The position numbers and the translations under genes are program-made. Of a DNA stretch of 64,000 nucleotides, positions 36,946 to 45,712 are shown one piece after another. Source of the stretch: Clostridium saccharobutylicum DSM 13864 (GTDB lineage Bacteria; Bacillota; Clostridia; Clostridiales; Clostridiaceae); the NCBI RefSeq assembly GCF_000473995.1, contig NC_022571.1, positions 3,689,416-3,753,415 on the forward strand, in the 5' to 3' direction. Below the pieces are notes generated by a model. That model worked only from the letters and a program-made list of their open reading frames with translations, was not told the DNA's origin and did no database searches. Within the stretch, counting starts at the first letter, position 1. Each line of letters begins with the position of its first letter.

Positions 36946-37282
36946 TTTTATTTACCCCCTTCTTCTTTAAATCCTTATAGTTAAATTTTCTATTTAATCG
37001 TGTACTATAACTTAAATAATTGTCAAATTAAATACATGAAATAAGTGATAAACCAAAGATTCAATGTATATTTTGCATACAGCAAAGCATAATATCACTG
37101 ATATTGCAAATCTAGTTATATTTTGTATTTCCATAATACCATTTTAAGTTAAAAATTGAAAATTTAATATTGATTTATCTTTCATGAACATTTCATTTTT
37201 GAAAGATTTCTCTTTTTTAAAAAATAACAAATCCTTCTACCAAGATTATTGGGGACTTGTTATTTTCTTTCATATGACTTAA
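36946..37282. repeat. intergenic region with a family 2 copy
   Basis: A family 2 element at about 37219-37280: AAAAAATAACAAATCC and GGGACTTGTTATTTTCTTTC as inverted arms. It lies 3' of the ABC permease gene and may act as its terminator. The rest is AT-rich with no gene. Confidence 0.55.
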
Positions 37283-38335
37283 TTAACCTATTGCTTTCAA
37301 AATTTTCTTAATTATCTTATATGAAATAAAAGTTACTACACCTATTATAATTAAATCAGTTGCTAACATCTCAAATGATTCAAAGCTCACATATGGTTGC
37401 ATTCTTGCATTTCTAAATAATCTATTAGAAAGTACTTCATCCACAATTAATAAATCTGCAAATGAACCTATTGCTAAAGATATATAAGTAACTATCATAT
37501 TTTCATTAGCTTTACATGAAAATATCTTGCTTGACGCTTCTAATTTATATTTCTTTTCAAATATATTAAATATTACTAGCATAATTGCTATTATAACTAT
37601 TAAAACTGCAATTCCTTTAAATGTTTTTGCCCATTCGCCACTATAATAAGGCCTTCCATAAAATAACATATTAGCATGATCATTGTATCTACGCACTGGA
37701 TATCTAAAAATCGCATTCATTATAGGCGTAAGTATATGAAGATAACTCATGATTATTCTAAGCTTTAGCCAAATAACCATTGTTGATAATAGTAATGCTA
37801 TCATTCCAAAATAAGCTATTATTGAATTTGAAAATAATAAATCTATTTCAATCAATAAAAGTATTCCAATCGTACCAAATAGCAATAATCTAAGGATCTC
37901 TATAAAAATAACTTGAGTATATCCATTTACAATCGATATAAATTCATAATTTTGTACATACATCGTAACAGCCATATATATATACATTATTACAAATAGC
38001 CCAAGAGTCATAAGTAAACATATTAATTCATTAACTTTTATTTGTTTTTTAGTATACGGTCCACTACACAAAAACATCATCGTATTTCTTTTATTAGCCC
38101 CATTAGCAAAGATGTATATTGCCAGGAATATAAATACTAATATTACATATGCATCCAAATTATTAACTTCATAATTATTTGATTCTGCCGTTCCAATAGC
38201 CTGACATATATCTCTTATATTATCTTTTAAAATCATATGTGCAATAAATCCCCATGTTATAAGTCCAATCACAATAGGTACTTTACTGGCATTAAACCAT
38301 TCATAAAGCAATCCTTTATTCAAATATTTTCTCAT
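37283..38335 (-). CDS. ABC-2-type transporter permease
   Basis: 350-aa integral membrane protein with about eight helices. The N terminus (LNKGLLYEWFNASKVPIVIGLITWGF) and layout match permeases of YtrB/YtrC-type ABC systems. Its start overlaps the ATPase gene by 20 nt, so translation is coupled. With the ATPase, GntR regulator and an 182-aa anchored protein it forms one operon. In Bacillus, YtrABCDEF is induced by cell-wall-active antibiotics; a similar export or stress role is inference. Confidence 0.82.
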   Translation of the reverse strand: MRKYLNKGLLYEWFNASKVPIVIGLITWGFIAHMILKDNIRDICQAIGTAESNNYEVNNLDAYVILVFIFLAIYIFANGANKRNTMMFLCSGPYTKKQIKVNELICLLMTLGLFVIMYIYMAVTMYVQNYEFISIVNGYTQVIFIEILRLLLFGTIGILLLIEIDLLFSNSIIAYFGMIALLLSTMVIWLKLRIIMSYLHILTPIMNAIFRYPVRRYNDHANMLFYGRPYYSGEWAKTFKGIAVLIVIIAIMLVIFNIFEKKYKLEASSKIFSCKANENMIVTYISLAIGSFADLLIVDEVLSNRLFRNARMQPYVSFESFEMLATDLIIIGVVTFISYKIIKKILKAIG

Positions 38336-39212
38336 TATTATCCTCCTTGTCCACTTTGTAAATAAATATGTCTTCTAAGCTTAAATCTATCTCCTCTATA
38401 AATAATGGATTTAATTTTTCTAATTCTTTTATTAATTGCTCATCATATTCATCTGTTACAATTGTAAATACTCTACCAAGTTTAGATATCTTAAATGTTC
38501 CTTTTAGTCTCAAATCCTCTTCACTGACTGGCTTATCAAAAGCAACTTGAATTTTTTTAATCTTATTTTTCATATTTTCCACCGAGTTTTCATAAGATAT
38601 AACGCCTTCATCAAAAATAGCTACTTCATCACATATTCTCTCTAATTCACCTAAATGATGTGAACTTATAACTATTGTTGTACCATTTTCAAAAACTTCA
38701 TCTAGGAATATCTTTAATAATTTATTTTTAAGTATTGCATCCAAGCCTGATGTTGGTTCATCTAGTACTAAATATTTAGCATGAATTGAAAATGCAAGCA
38801 TTATAGAAAGCCTCATTTTCATTCCTTTGGATAATTGAAAAATAAACTTATTTGTTGGTATTTTAAAAATCTCATTTAATTCATTAAACTTCTTTTCATC
38901 AAAATTATCATAAGTATATTGGTAATACTTCAATACTTCTTTAACCTTGAATTTTGTCTGCATGATGTTTTCATCCGCTACATATCCTATTTGACTTTTA
39001 ACCTCTCCGTTATCATAAACTTCTTTCCCATCATAATTTATATTTCCGCACGTAGGCTTATATATTCCAGTTAAACATCTAAGTAAAGTAGTTTTACCAA
39101 CACCATTTGGTCCAATTATTCCAAATATAGTACCTTTATTTATTTTTAAATTGACTTCCTTTAAAATTTGTTTTCCGTCTATTTCAAAGGATAAATTATT
39201 CACCTCAATCAT
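38316..39212 (-). CDS. ABC transporter ATP-binding protein
   Basis: 298-aa ATPase. Walker A GPNGVGKTT near residue 36, Q-loop IGYVADEN, signature LSKGMKMRLSI (a variant LSGGQ seen in ABC-2 exporters), Walker B YLVLDEPTSGLD and switch His in ISSHHLGEL. A ~75-aa C-terminal extension follows. It overlaps the GntR gene by 4 nt (ATGA) and the permease by 20 nt. Energises the permease encoded next. Confidence 0.95.
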   Translation of the reverse strand: MIEVNNLSFEIDGKQILKEVNLKINKGTIFGIIGPNGVGKTTLLRCLTGIYKPTCGNINYDGKEVYDNGEVKSQIGYVADENIMQTKFKVKEVLKYYQYTYDNFDEKKFNELNEIFKIPTNKFIFQLSKGMKMRLSIMLAFSIHAKYLVLDEPTSGLDAILKNKLLKIFLDEVFENGTTIVISSHHLGELERICDEVAIFDEGVISYENSVENMKNKIKKIQVAFDKPVSEEDLRLKGTFKISKLGRVFTIVTDEYDEQLIKELEKLNPLFIEEIDLSLEDIFIYKVDKEDNNEKIFE

Positions 39213-39595
39213 TTATTATCAACTCCTAATTCAGAAAATATCTTAAGTGCTAATTCAACAAATGAATCTTTATTCATTCCATTGTAACTTGCTTCTAGTA
39301 TTATCTTTTTTAATTCTTCTGAAATATGCTGCATCTTATTTTCATCCACCTTACTTTTAAAATTATCTACTACAAAAGTTCCTTTACCTCTTAAAGTTTC
39401 AATTATTCCGTCTCTTTCAAGCTCTCCATAAGCTTTGCTTATTGTATTTGGATTTATTGTAAGAATTCCTGCCATTTCCCTTACTGAAGGTATTTTATCT
39501 CCCCCTTGCAAAGCTCCCTTTAGTATTAGTTCCTTAATACCTAATTCTATTTGTTCATAAATAGGAGTACTACTCCTAGGATCAACCTTTAACAT
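39209..39595 (-). CDS. GntR-family regulator, YtrA type
   Basis: 128-aa repressor: winged helix (about 1-75; PIYEQIELGIKELILKGALQGGDKIPSVREMAGILTINPNTISKAYGELERDGIIETLRGKGTFV-type core) and a short helical tail, the YtrA subfamily that controls ABC operons. ATG 39595 (MLKVDPRSSTPIYEQ) matches family length; the upstream in-frame extension lies within the end of the preceding gene and has no site. It overlaps that gene by 14 nt. Its operator is very likely the dyad at 40154-40178. Confidence 0.88.
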   Translation of the reverse strand: MLKVDPRSSTPIYEQIELGIKELILKGALQGGDKIPSVREMAGILTINPNTISKAYGELERDGIIETLRGKGTFVVDNFKSKVDENKMQHISEELKKIILEASYNGMNKDSFVELALKIFSELGVDNK

Positions 39596-40130
39596 GTCTT
39601 CTTGCCCCGTTGTCATTATCTTCATTAAACTGCGCAACACAATAGTCAATTACCATTCCTTCACCCTCATCAACCATTACTAAATCAAGAGTGCATTCAC
39701 TTGTTTCATTATCATTGTCAATATATTGCTCCGGAGGAGTTGATTTAATTTGTAACCTTACTGGTTGAATCTTCGTAGGTTTATAAGGTAGCGATAATCT
39801 TTGTTGAGCTTTATTATAATCATCTATAATTAACTCCTTTTGTTTATCATCAAGTTCCTCTACTTTCTCTATTTCTATTTTATTAAAATTCAATTGTGAG
39901 TCAGTTAGTCTTTTTCTTTTTGAAAGACATTCCTTAAATTCACCTGTTTCTTTTCCCATTCCATACTCATCAAACACTACAATTTTATTATCTTCCATTT
40001 GAGTAAGCACATCATTAACAGTGTCAAAATGCTTTTGCTTTTGATACATTTTTCCATTTGAATTTGTACAAAGCATTACTGTAACTACAACAAAAGCTCC
40101 AACTCCAGCTGCTATAATTGATTTTTTCAT
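39582..40130 (-). CDS. membrane-anchored protein heading the GntR/ABC operon, unknown
   Basis: 182 aa: one N-terminal helix (residues 4-22) then an extracellular domain with acidic and charged stretches (KVEELDDKQKELIIDDYNKAQQRL; LDLVMVDEGEGMVIDYCVAQF). No family recognised. ATG 40130 is preceded by GGAGG and follows the operator/promoter directly, so it is the first and most regulated gene of the operon; it overlaps gntR by 14 nt. It may be the substrate-recognition or sensor subunit for the transporter; inferred from position. Confidence 0.7.
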   Translation of the reverse strand: MKKSIIAAGVGAFVVVTVMLCTNSNGKMYQKQKHFDTVNDVLTQMEDNKIVVFDEYGMGKETGEFKECLSKRKRLTDSQLNFNKIEIEKVEELDDKQKELIIDDYNKAQQRLSLPYKPTKIQPVRLQIKSTPPEQYIDNDNETSECTLDLVMVDEGEGMVIDYCVAQFNEDNDNGARRHVKG

Positions 40131-40153
40131 ATTATATCCTCCTATCCGTACTA

Positions 40154-40178
40154 GGTGTACTAGTATCACTAGTACACC
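40154..40178 (-). promoter_or_regulatory. GntR operator of the ABC operon
   Basis: Perfect inverted repeat GGTGTACTAGT, 3-nt spacer, ACTAGTACACC, lying at the transcription start region just downstream of the -10 box. Symmetry and position fit repression by the GntR/YtrA-type protein encoded in the same operon. Confidence 0.85.
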
Positions 40179-40181
40179 AAT

Positions 40182-40211
40182 ATTATACGCACATATTTTT
40201 CCATAAGTCAA
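40182..40211 (-). promoter_or_regulatory. sigma-A promoter of the ABC operon
   Basis: On the minus strand TTGACT (40206-40211), an 18-nt spacer and TATAAT (40182-40187). Start of transcription would fall inside the operator at about 40175. Confidence 0.8.
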
Positions 40212-40290
40212 GAATAATTTTCCATGGTTAAATATTTTTTCAAGAAACTTGCCATTTAAAACATAATATATTTAACTAAAATTATTACAA

Positions 40291-40626
40291 TGCTCATGAA
40301 AGAAAATAATAAGCTCATCTGCCAAGCCAATTTTTAATAATGCTGAATTAGCAGATTCCTGTAATATCTCCCCCCGAGATAAATCTGCTTTCTTGTCTTA
40401 TGAAAAATAATCATAACATTTTGAACTTGTTATTTTCTCTCATGCACCTAAAAATTTTACTCAATGCAAAATAAAAAAAATAACAAGTCCATTTGTCAAT
40501 CTATTTTCCATCATGCTGCGTCGGCAAATTTCCCTAATAGGTCCACTATGAGGTCAATTTGTCTCCTTGCCTGATGAAAAATATCCATGGCAAATTTGGA
40601 CTTGTTATTTATTTTCATGTGCCTTA
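40291..40626. repeat. two tandem family 2 elements
   Basis: Copy 1, 40291-40450: CATGAAAGAAAATAATAAG at the left, GAACTTGTTATTTTCTCTCA at the right. Copy 2, 40466-40626: AAATAAAAAAAATAACAAG with TCC at the left, GGACTTGTTATTTATTTTCA then TGTGCC at the right. Each is ~160 nt with ~25-nt terminal inverted repeats, like small non-coding mobile elements. Another half copy lies at 41228-41251. Confidence 0.75.
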
Positions 40627-40675
40627 TTTTCAATTTATAAATTACTTCTTTAAATCTTACAAAAAATTAATATAT

Positions 40676-41205
40676 CTAAAGTAATGCTGCTTGAAAGCAC
40701 AATGCTTGACCACTATATCCAATTATAGTGTTTCCATCACGCTTTATATAAACCGGATTTTCTCCATAAACAGGATGAACATATTTAACTTCTATATTAT
40801 TACTTTTAGTAGTATCACAAAGTTCTTTAAGAATAAGTAACCCTTGTACAACTGGATTTTCTGTAAGATGAATAGAATTCGTATCACCAGTTAAATGACT
40901 AAAATCTGCAATCTCTTGTTTTGAAAAATTACGCCATAAAGTTCCCTCTTCTTTGATAATTTCTGCTGCTGATTCTTTTACTGTTACATTCATCATTAAA
41001 TAAACTGTCAATGTTTCTACAATTTCATTGCCGACATATCCATTACAATTTATTACACAAAGTCTTTTGTTACTTTTTACAATTTCATTTTTATAAGTTT
41101 CATTATTTGATTTTGGTTTAAATCGTTGATACTTTACCTTAGCAATAAATGCACCATCATAAAAAAATCTTCTTTTGTAGCAAATGCTCTAAATAAATCT
41201 ATCAT
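40676..41205 (-). pseudogene. MaoC-like hot-dog dehydratase, frameshifted
   Basis: A start at 41205 (GGAG upstream) reads MIDLFRAFATKEDFF and then shifts at a run of seven A/T (41161-41167). The second frame reads DGAFIAKVKYQRFKPKS ... into the MaoC domain, with the hydratase motif FSHLTGDTNSIHL and PVVQGLLILKEL. One extra T restores ~175 aa. The MaoC motif (D-x-N-x-I/x-H) is intact, so the enzyme was hydratase-like on acyl thioesters. Either a frame error at the homopolymer or a recent loss; without repair, translation could begin internally and give only the domain. Confidence 0.8.
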
Positions 41206-41255
41206 TCTATTCTCCTTTTTAATCACATTGGACTTGTTATTTATTTTCACGTGAT

Positions 41256-41843
41256 TTATGTTTCTGACTTTTTACAATACTTAATAATCTCTTTTGATAC
41301 TGGTAGATAAGTTATTTCTACATCATCTCCATTATGCCAGTCAAATGGCTTATCAAATTCTATTCCATTTACCTTGCAAGTAACATACTGTCTGCCTTTT
41401 AATGTATGAATATGGTATTCCACATCTTGTACTATTCCTGTTGTAGTTTTAAACTTATTAGTTATAATAGTCGATGATTCAATAAAAAATACACATAATA
41501 ATTCAACACACACAAAAGAAAGTAAAATTCCAGCTACTATTCTAGGAAATTTGTATTTTATTGTTATATTACCTATCGTTTCATTTCCATTGTCTTTTTT
41601 ATATCCATTTATTCTATTGTTTCTTTCATAAACATTTCTAAAAGCATTAATATTTTTATTTTTAATATTATGCATTGATTCCCAGCATAAATACGATGGT
41701 AAAGAAAATATCAAAGCACCAAGCAATGGAGTAATTGCTCCAGCTATACCAGCTTCCCATATATTTTTCCTTGAAATGCATATAAAGAGTATTATAATCC
41801 AAAGTATAAAGAGTATTATAATTGTTTTAACTATCTTTTTCAA
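41256..41843 (-). CDS. membrane protein with extracellular C-terminal domain, unknown
   Basis: 195 aa, helices near 5-23, 30-50 and 108-128, and a C-terminal ~65-aa domain (TTGIVQDVEYHIHTLKGRQYVTCKVNGIEFDKP...DDVEITYLP) resembling the DUF3592 type beta domain. The start is TTG with TAGGTG eight bases before it. An 18-bp repeat (AAAGAGTATTATAAT twice near 41787-41822) encodes the first helix. Single gene; function unknown. Confidence 0.65.
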   Translation of the reverse strand: MKKIVKTIIILFILWIIILFICISRKNIWEAGIAGAITPLLGALIFSLPSYLCWESMHNIKNKNINAFRNVYERNNRINGYKKDNGNETIGNITIKYKFPRIVAGILLSFVCVELLCVFFIESSTIITNKFKTTTGIVQDVEYHIHTLKGRQYVTCKVNGIEFDKPFDWHNGDDVEITYLPVSKEIIKYCKKSET

Positions 41844-41885
41844 TATTAAATCACCTACATTGATAATTTTTGACTATATATTTAC

Positions 41886-42160
41886 ATAGATAATTATCTT
41901 TAAATTTAGACTTATGTAGTAACTAACCCAAAGAAAGGGTGCTTTGTTGTTTCGGTTACTAGAGAAAAGAGCACCCTCTATTTAAGTTAGCTATTCCATA
42001 AATCTAAGTTTTGATTTAGATATCTATAATTAGTAATCTTACTAATTGAACATTTATAAAAGTAGCAATTCAGGTTTGAGTAACAATATCTTTTAGAACC
42101 CTTCAGCGAAATTTTCATAGTTCTATAGAACAAATATGTATCTAATTTCGGCTGGTATTT
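41886..42160. repeat. family 1 element plus associated block
   Basis: Left end AAATTTAGACTTATG (about 41900), AACTAACCCAAAG, inner arms AGGGTGCT (41936-41943) / AGCACCCT (41970-41977), right end AGTTAGCTATTCCATAAATC at about 41984-42003 and TTAGATATCTATAATT. Immediately after, a block at about 42093-42151 (ending AACAAATATGTATCTAATTT and CGG) recurs in modified form at 350-443 and, inverted, near 3597. Then 42152-42563 is AT-rich and gene-free, with a block at 42335-42470 that recurs near 47672. Confidence 0.7.
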
Positions 42161-42523
42161 CCCTAATCTCTATTCTCATTGCGTAACCCTATATCTGTTG
42201 CAACAGATATTATATACATAATTCTTATTATATCATCCATATTTTTACATTTCAAATAATTAATAAAATATGTTGTACTAAATATCAAAATAATGTGCAA
42301 AAAGAATAGACTATATCGCAAAAATTAATAAGAAAATCTGCTTTGCAGACTATGCTTTTCTGTGTTAACATTTTATTTATATTTAAATTACCTTTACTAC
42401 CGTTGTAATTACAATACTCCCAAATTTATTTACAGATTTGACTCTATGATAATTTCCTAAAGAATAAAAAATATTTAAAAAGCTATTTTATTTAAGGAAC
42501 TCTTTTCAATAAATATAGAAATA

Positions 42524-42562
42524 AAAATGATGTCAAAAAGTTATACTTCATGACATCATTTT
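42524..42562 (-). terminator. terminator of the P2-type ATPase gene
   Basis: Perfect 12-bp arms AAAATGATGTCA (42524-42535) and TGACATCATTTT (42551-42562), with TTTTT-rich sequence beyond on the minus strand. It begins at the stop codon. Confidence 0.85.
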
Positions 42563-42563
42563 T

Positions 42564-45536
42564 TTAAATCTTTGATAATGTGGTTGTTCCAGAAAGAATT
42601 AATAAATCTAAAATATTTAATCGAGTTGTTTTAAAAAATGATCTAATCGGTGAAAAATACAATATTCCTCCCTGCATTATTAAGCAAACAACAGATGCAG
42701 CATTCATATATCTATTTTTGCACTTCTTATTTGATTTACAATCATATACATTTACTATTTGTGAAAGAATTAAATTAGTAAATGCTAATGTTCTTGCCTT
42801 TTTCAATCCATATCCCATCATTAATGAACCTTGGAATATGCCAAAGGTTAACATCCCTGTTACTACTCCTCTTCTTATTATTTTTTTCTTAAGTTCTATG
42901 TCAACAAGACTTTTTTCTTTTGATACAGGTAAATAATTCATCATGTTCTTTGATGGCTTTTCCAGCGTTAATGACGAACCTAATATTGTTTCAGCTACAG
43001 CATTTACCCATAATACTTGTAGTGATAATAACAATGGCATTTTAGTAATAATACATGCTAATAAAATAGATAACACTTCACTTAAACTACCTGAAAGTAA
43101 ATATCTAACACAGCTTTTTATCTTCAGATTAACATTTCTTCCCTCTTCAATCGCTGCAACTATTGTTGCAAAATTATCATCTGTAAGAATTATATCTGCT
43201 GTGTCTCTAGCAACATCACTTCCATTCCCTCCCATAGCTATTCCTATATCTGCTTCCTTAATAGCAGGCGCATCATTTACTCCATCACCTGTCATTGCGA
43301 CTACATTTCCTGCTCTCTTGAAAGCTTTTACTATTTTATACTTCTGCTCTGGAGATGTTCTTGCAAAAACTTCTATTTTATTAATTATAGCAGTTAAATC
43401 GTCATCACTCATCTCTTCTAATTCATTTCCACACAATATCATACCATCATTTAAAAGTCCTATCTTTCTTCCTATGGCTGATGCAGTAGTTTTATTATCC
43501 CCTGTTATCATTACAACTTTTACACCTGCACATATACATCTTTTAATACAATCTTGTACTCCTTCTCTTGGAGGATCTTCCATACCAACCAATCCTAAAA
43601 ATACAAAATTATTATCTATACTTATATTATCTTTGCACGCCCTTTTATAAGCAAATGCTAAAACTCTTAATGCTTTTCTTCCCATTTCTTCGCATTTGTA
43701 ATGAAGATTTTCTTTATCTGCGGAAGTAATTAATCTTTCCTCACCATTTTCATAAATTCTCGTACATTTATCTAAAACTTTACTTAATGAGCCTTTACAA
43801 TAAGATTCCACTTCTTCTTTATTATCAACCAATACTGTCATATATCTAGTTGAACTATCAAAAGGTATTTCCTTTATTCTCTCATGCTCATTTATTATAT
43901 CATCTACATTTGTATTATTTTTATATGCAACAGTTAACAATGCTGCTTCAGTTGGGTCTCCATGAATCTGCCATCTTCCATCGCATTTTGAAATATTTGA
44001 ATTATTGCACAAAACACCTGCTTTAATTATTTTATCTAAACATTCCTTTTTATGTACTTCTCCAGATTTAAGTATTATATCTCCTTTAGAATTATATCCT
44101 GACCCTGTAACTTCATACAAATTGTTATCAATATAAATTTCTTTTACAGTCATCTCATTCATAGTAAGAGTTCCTGTTTTATCACAACATATTACATTTG
44201 CAGATCCTAGAGTCTCAACTGCTGGCAACTTTCTTACAATTGCATTTTTTGCTGTCATCCTTTGAACTGAAAACGCCATTATTGCTGTAACCACAGCTGG
44301 TAAGCTTTCAGGTATTGCTCCCATTGCAAAACTGATTCCCAAAATAAATACTTGAGCCAAAGATGCACCTCTAAAAAATCCTAAAGCACTTATTCCTATG
44401 CAAAGTGCAAAGGACATCTTTGTAATTTTATTTGTAAACTTTCTTATCTTTTTTTCAATAGGTGCAGATTGATTATTAATATTTTGAAGCATATATGCTA
44501 TCTTACCTATCTCTGTATTTATGCCAGTATTTATAACTACAGCCTTACCTCTTCCATATAATATATTAGTTCCCATATAAATTATATTATATCTATTAGC
44601 CAATTCTGTATTCTTATCACAAATCTCTAAATCCTTACAAACCGGTGTACTTTCTCCAGTAAGAGTTGATTCTGAAGTTTTTAATTCATAACACTCTATC
44701 AGCCTAGCATCAGCAGGCACTTTTTGCCCAGATTCTACTATAATTATATCTCCTGGGACAAGACATTTTGCATCAATTATCTGTTGTTTTCCATTCCTTA
44801 TTACAGTTGCACTTTTCACGATCATTTCCTTAAGTGAGTATAAGGACTTCTCCGCTTTATACTGCTGAACTGTACTTAGTATTGTCTCAATTGCAGTAAT
44901 ACTTAAAATAGCTGCTGCATCTGCAAATTGCCCAAATATAAGCGATACAACTCCTGCTCCTACTAGCAATTTAGTAGAGAATATATTAAGATTTTTAAAA
45001 AATATTGCAATTATTGATTTCCTTTTGCCTTCTGAAATCACATTTAATCCAAATTCATTTAGTTTTTTATCTACTTGTGTTTTAGATAAACCCGTTATAA
45101 AATCAGTGTTCAAATTTTTTTCAATATCACATATTTTAATAGAATGATATGCACTTCCATAACTTACATTGTTATTAGAAATTGAGATAGGTCTTCTCTT
45201 ATTTTTTATTTTTTCTATATTCTGAGCTTTAACATTTTTTTGATTCATTGATGAGTTTTCTATTTGAATATCTTTAATCATGTTTGAATTTATTTTTTGC
45301 GAAACAAACTTATAAATTTCTCTTTTCATCAAGCGCTCATCTGTTATTTCATCATCATATACAATTAATAATCTTCCTGTAATCGGATTTGCCTTGCAAT
45401 ATTTTACACCTGTTATTCTGCTAGATAATCTTTCTAGCTCTAAGGCATTTTCTAAATTTTTATAAATAGATTGTATATATACTCTTATTCTTTTATATGT
45501 CACATCACTATCCGTTGCGCTACACATTAAAGACAT
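42564..45536 (-). CDS. P2-type cation-transporting ATPase with N-terminal HMA-like domain
   Basis: 990 aa. Residues ~10-85 form a ferredoxin-like HMA-type fold without CXXC (VYIQSIYKNLENALELERLSS ... TGRLLIVYDDE). Then a cation ATPase N domain, actuator with intact LTGES (near 291), helix 4 with AIPESLPAVVT (IPEGLP in Ca2+-ATPases; Gly replaced by Ser), phosphorylation site CDKTGTLT (Asp near 452), MTGDGVNDAPAIKEADIG, and ten helices. Helix 5 LSGSLSEVL keeps the Glu and helix 6 VLWVNAVAE has Asn and a Glu where SERCA has Asp, so a divalent or monovalent cation pump is likely. Part of the island with DUF445 and the degenerate ATPase. Confidence 0.9.
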   Translation of the reverse strand: MSLMCSATDSDVTYKRIRVYIQSIYKNLENALELERLSSRITGVKYCKANPITGRLLIVYDDEITDERLMKREIYKFVSQKINSNMIKDIQIENSSMNQKNVKAQNIEKIKNKRRPISISNNNVSYGSAYHSIKICDIEKNLNTDFITGLSKTQVDKKLNEFGLNVISEGKRKSIIAIFFKNLNIFSTKLLVGAGVVSLIFGQFADAAAILSITAIETILSTVQQYKAEKSLYSLKEMIVKSATVIRNGKQQIIDAKCLVPGDIIIVESGQKVPADARLIECYELKTSESTLTGESTPVCKDLEICDKNTELANRYNIIYMGTNILYGRGKAVVINTGINTEIGKIAYMLQNINNQSAPIEKKIRKFTNKITKMSFALCIGISALGFFRGASLAQVFILGISFAMGAIPESLPAVVTAIMAFSVQRMTAKNAIVRKLPAVETLGSANVICCDKTGTLTMNEMTVKEIYIDNNLYEVTGSGYNSKGDIILKSGEVHKKECLDKIIKAGVLCNNSNISKCDGRWQIHGDPTEAALLTVAYKNNTNVDDIINEHERIKEIPFDSSTRYMTVLVDNKEEVESYCKGSLSKVLDKCTRIYENGEERLITSADKENLHYKCEEMGRKALRVLAFAYKRACKDNISIDNNFVFLGLVGMEDPPREGVQDCIKRCICAGVKVVMITGDNKTTASAIGRKIGLLNDGMILCGNELEEMSDDDLTAIINKIEVFARTSPEQKYKIVKAFKRAGNVVAMTGDGVNDAPAIKEADIGIAMGGNGSDVARDTADIILTDDNFATIVAAIEEGRNVNLKIKSCVRYLLSGSLSEVLSILLACIITKMPLLLSLQVLWVNAVAETILGSSLTLEKPSKNMMNYLPVSKEKSLVDIELKKKIIRRGVVTGMLTFGIFQGSLMMGYGLKKARTLAFTNLILSQIVNVYDCKSNKKCKNRYMNAASVVCLIMQGGILYFSPIRSFFKTTRLNILDLLILSGTTTLSKI

Positions 45537-45564
45537 TCTATCACCCTACCATTCGTTTTTGTCT

Positions 45565-45639
45565 TAGGTACATTCAAGGAAATAACAGGTCCATCTGCCA
45601 AGCCTATTTGGGACTTGTTATTGTCTTTCATGTGCCTTA
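45565..45639. repeat. compact family 2 element
   Basis: TAGGTACATTCAAGGAAATA with ACAGGTCC at the left and GGACTTGTTATTGTCTTTCA with TGTGCCTTA at the right; 75 nt in total, short spacer. It lies between the P2-type ATPase gene and DUF445. Confidence 0.75.
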
Positions 45640-45712
45640 TTATTTTCTTTTGTATTTCTAAAACATAATTAAATTATTTCCTACCATGAAATATTTATTC
45701 ATATTTACAATT

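Noticed and set aside
42580..43650. Plus-strand frames across the P2-type ATPase gene
   Set aside because: Antisense shadows of a well-supported ATPase reading frame.
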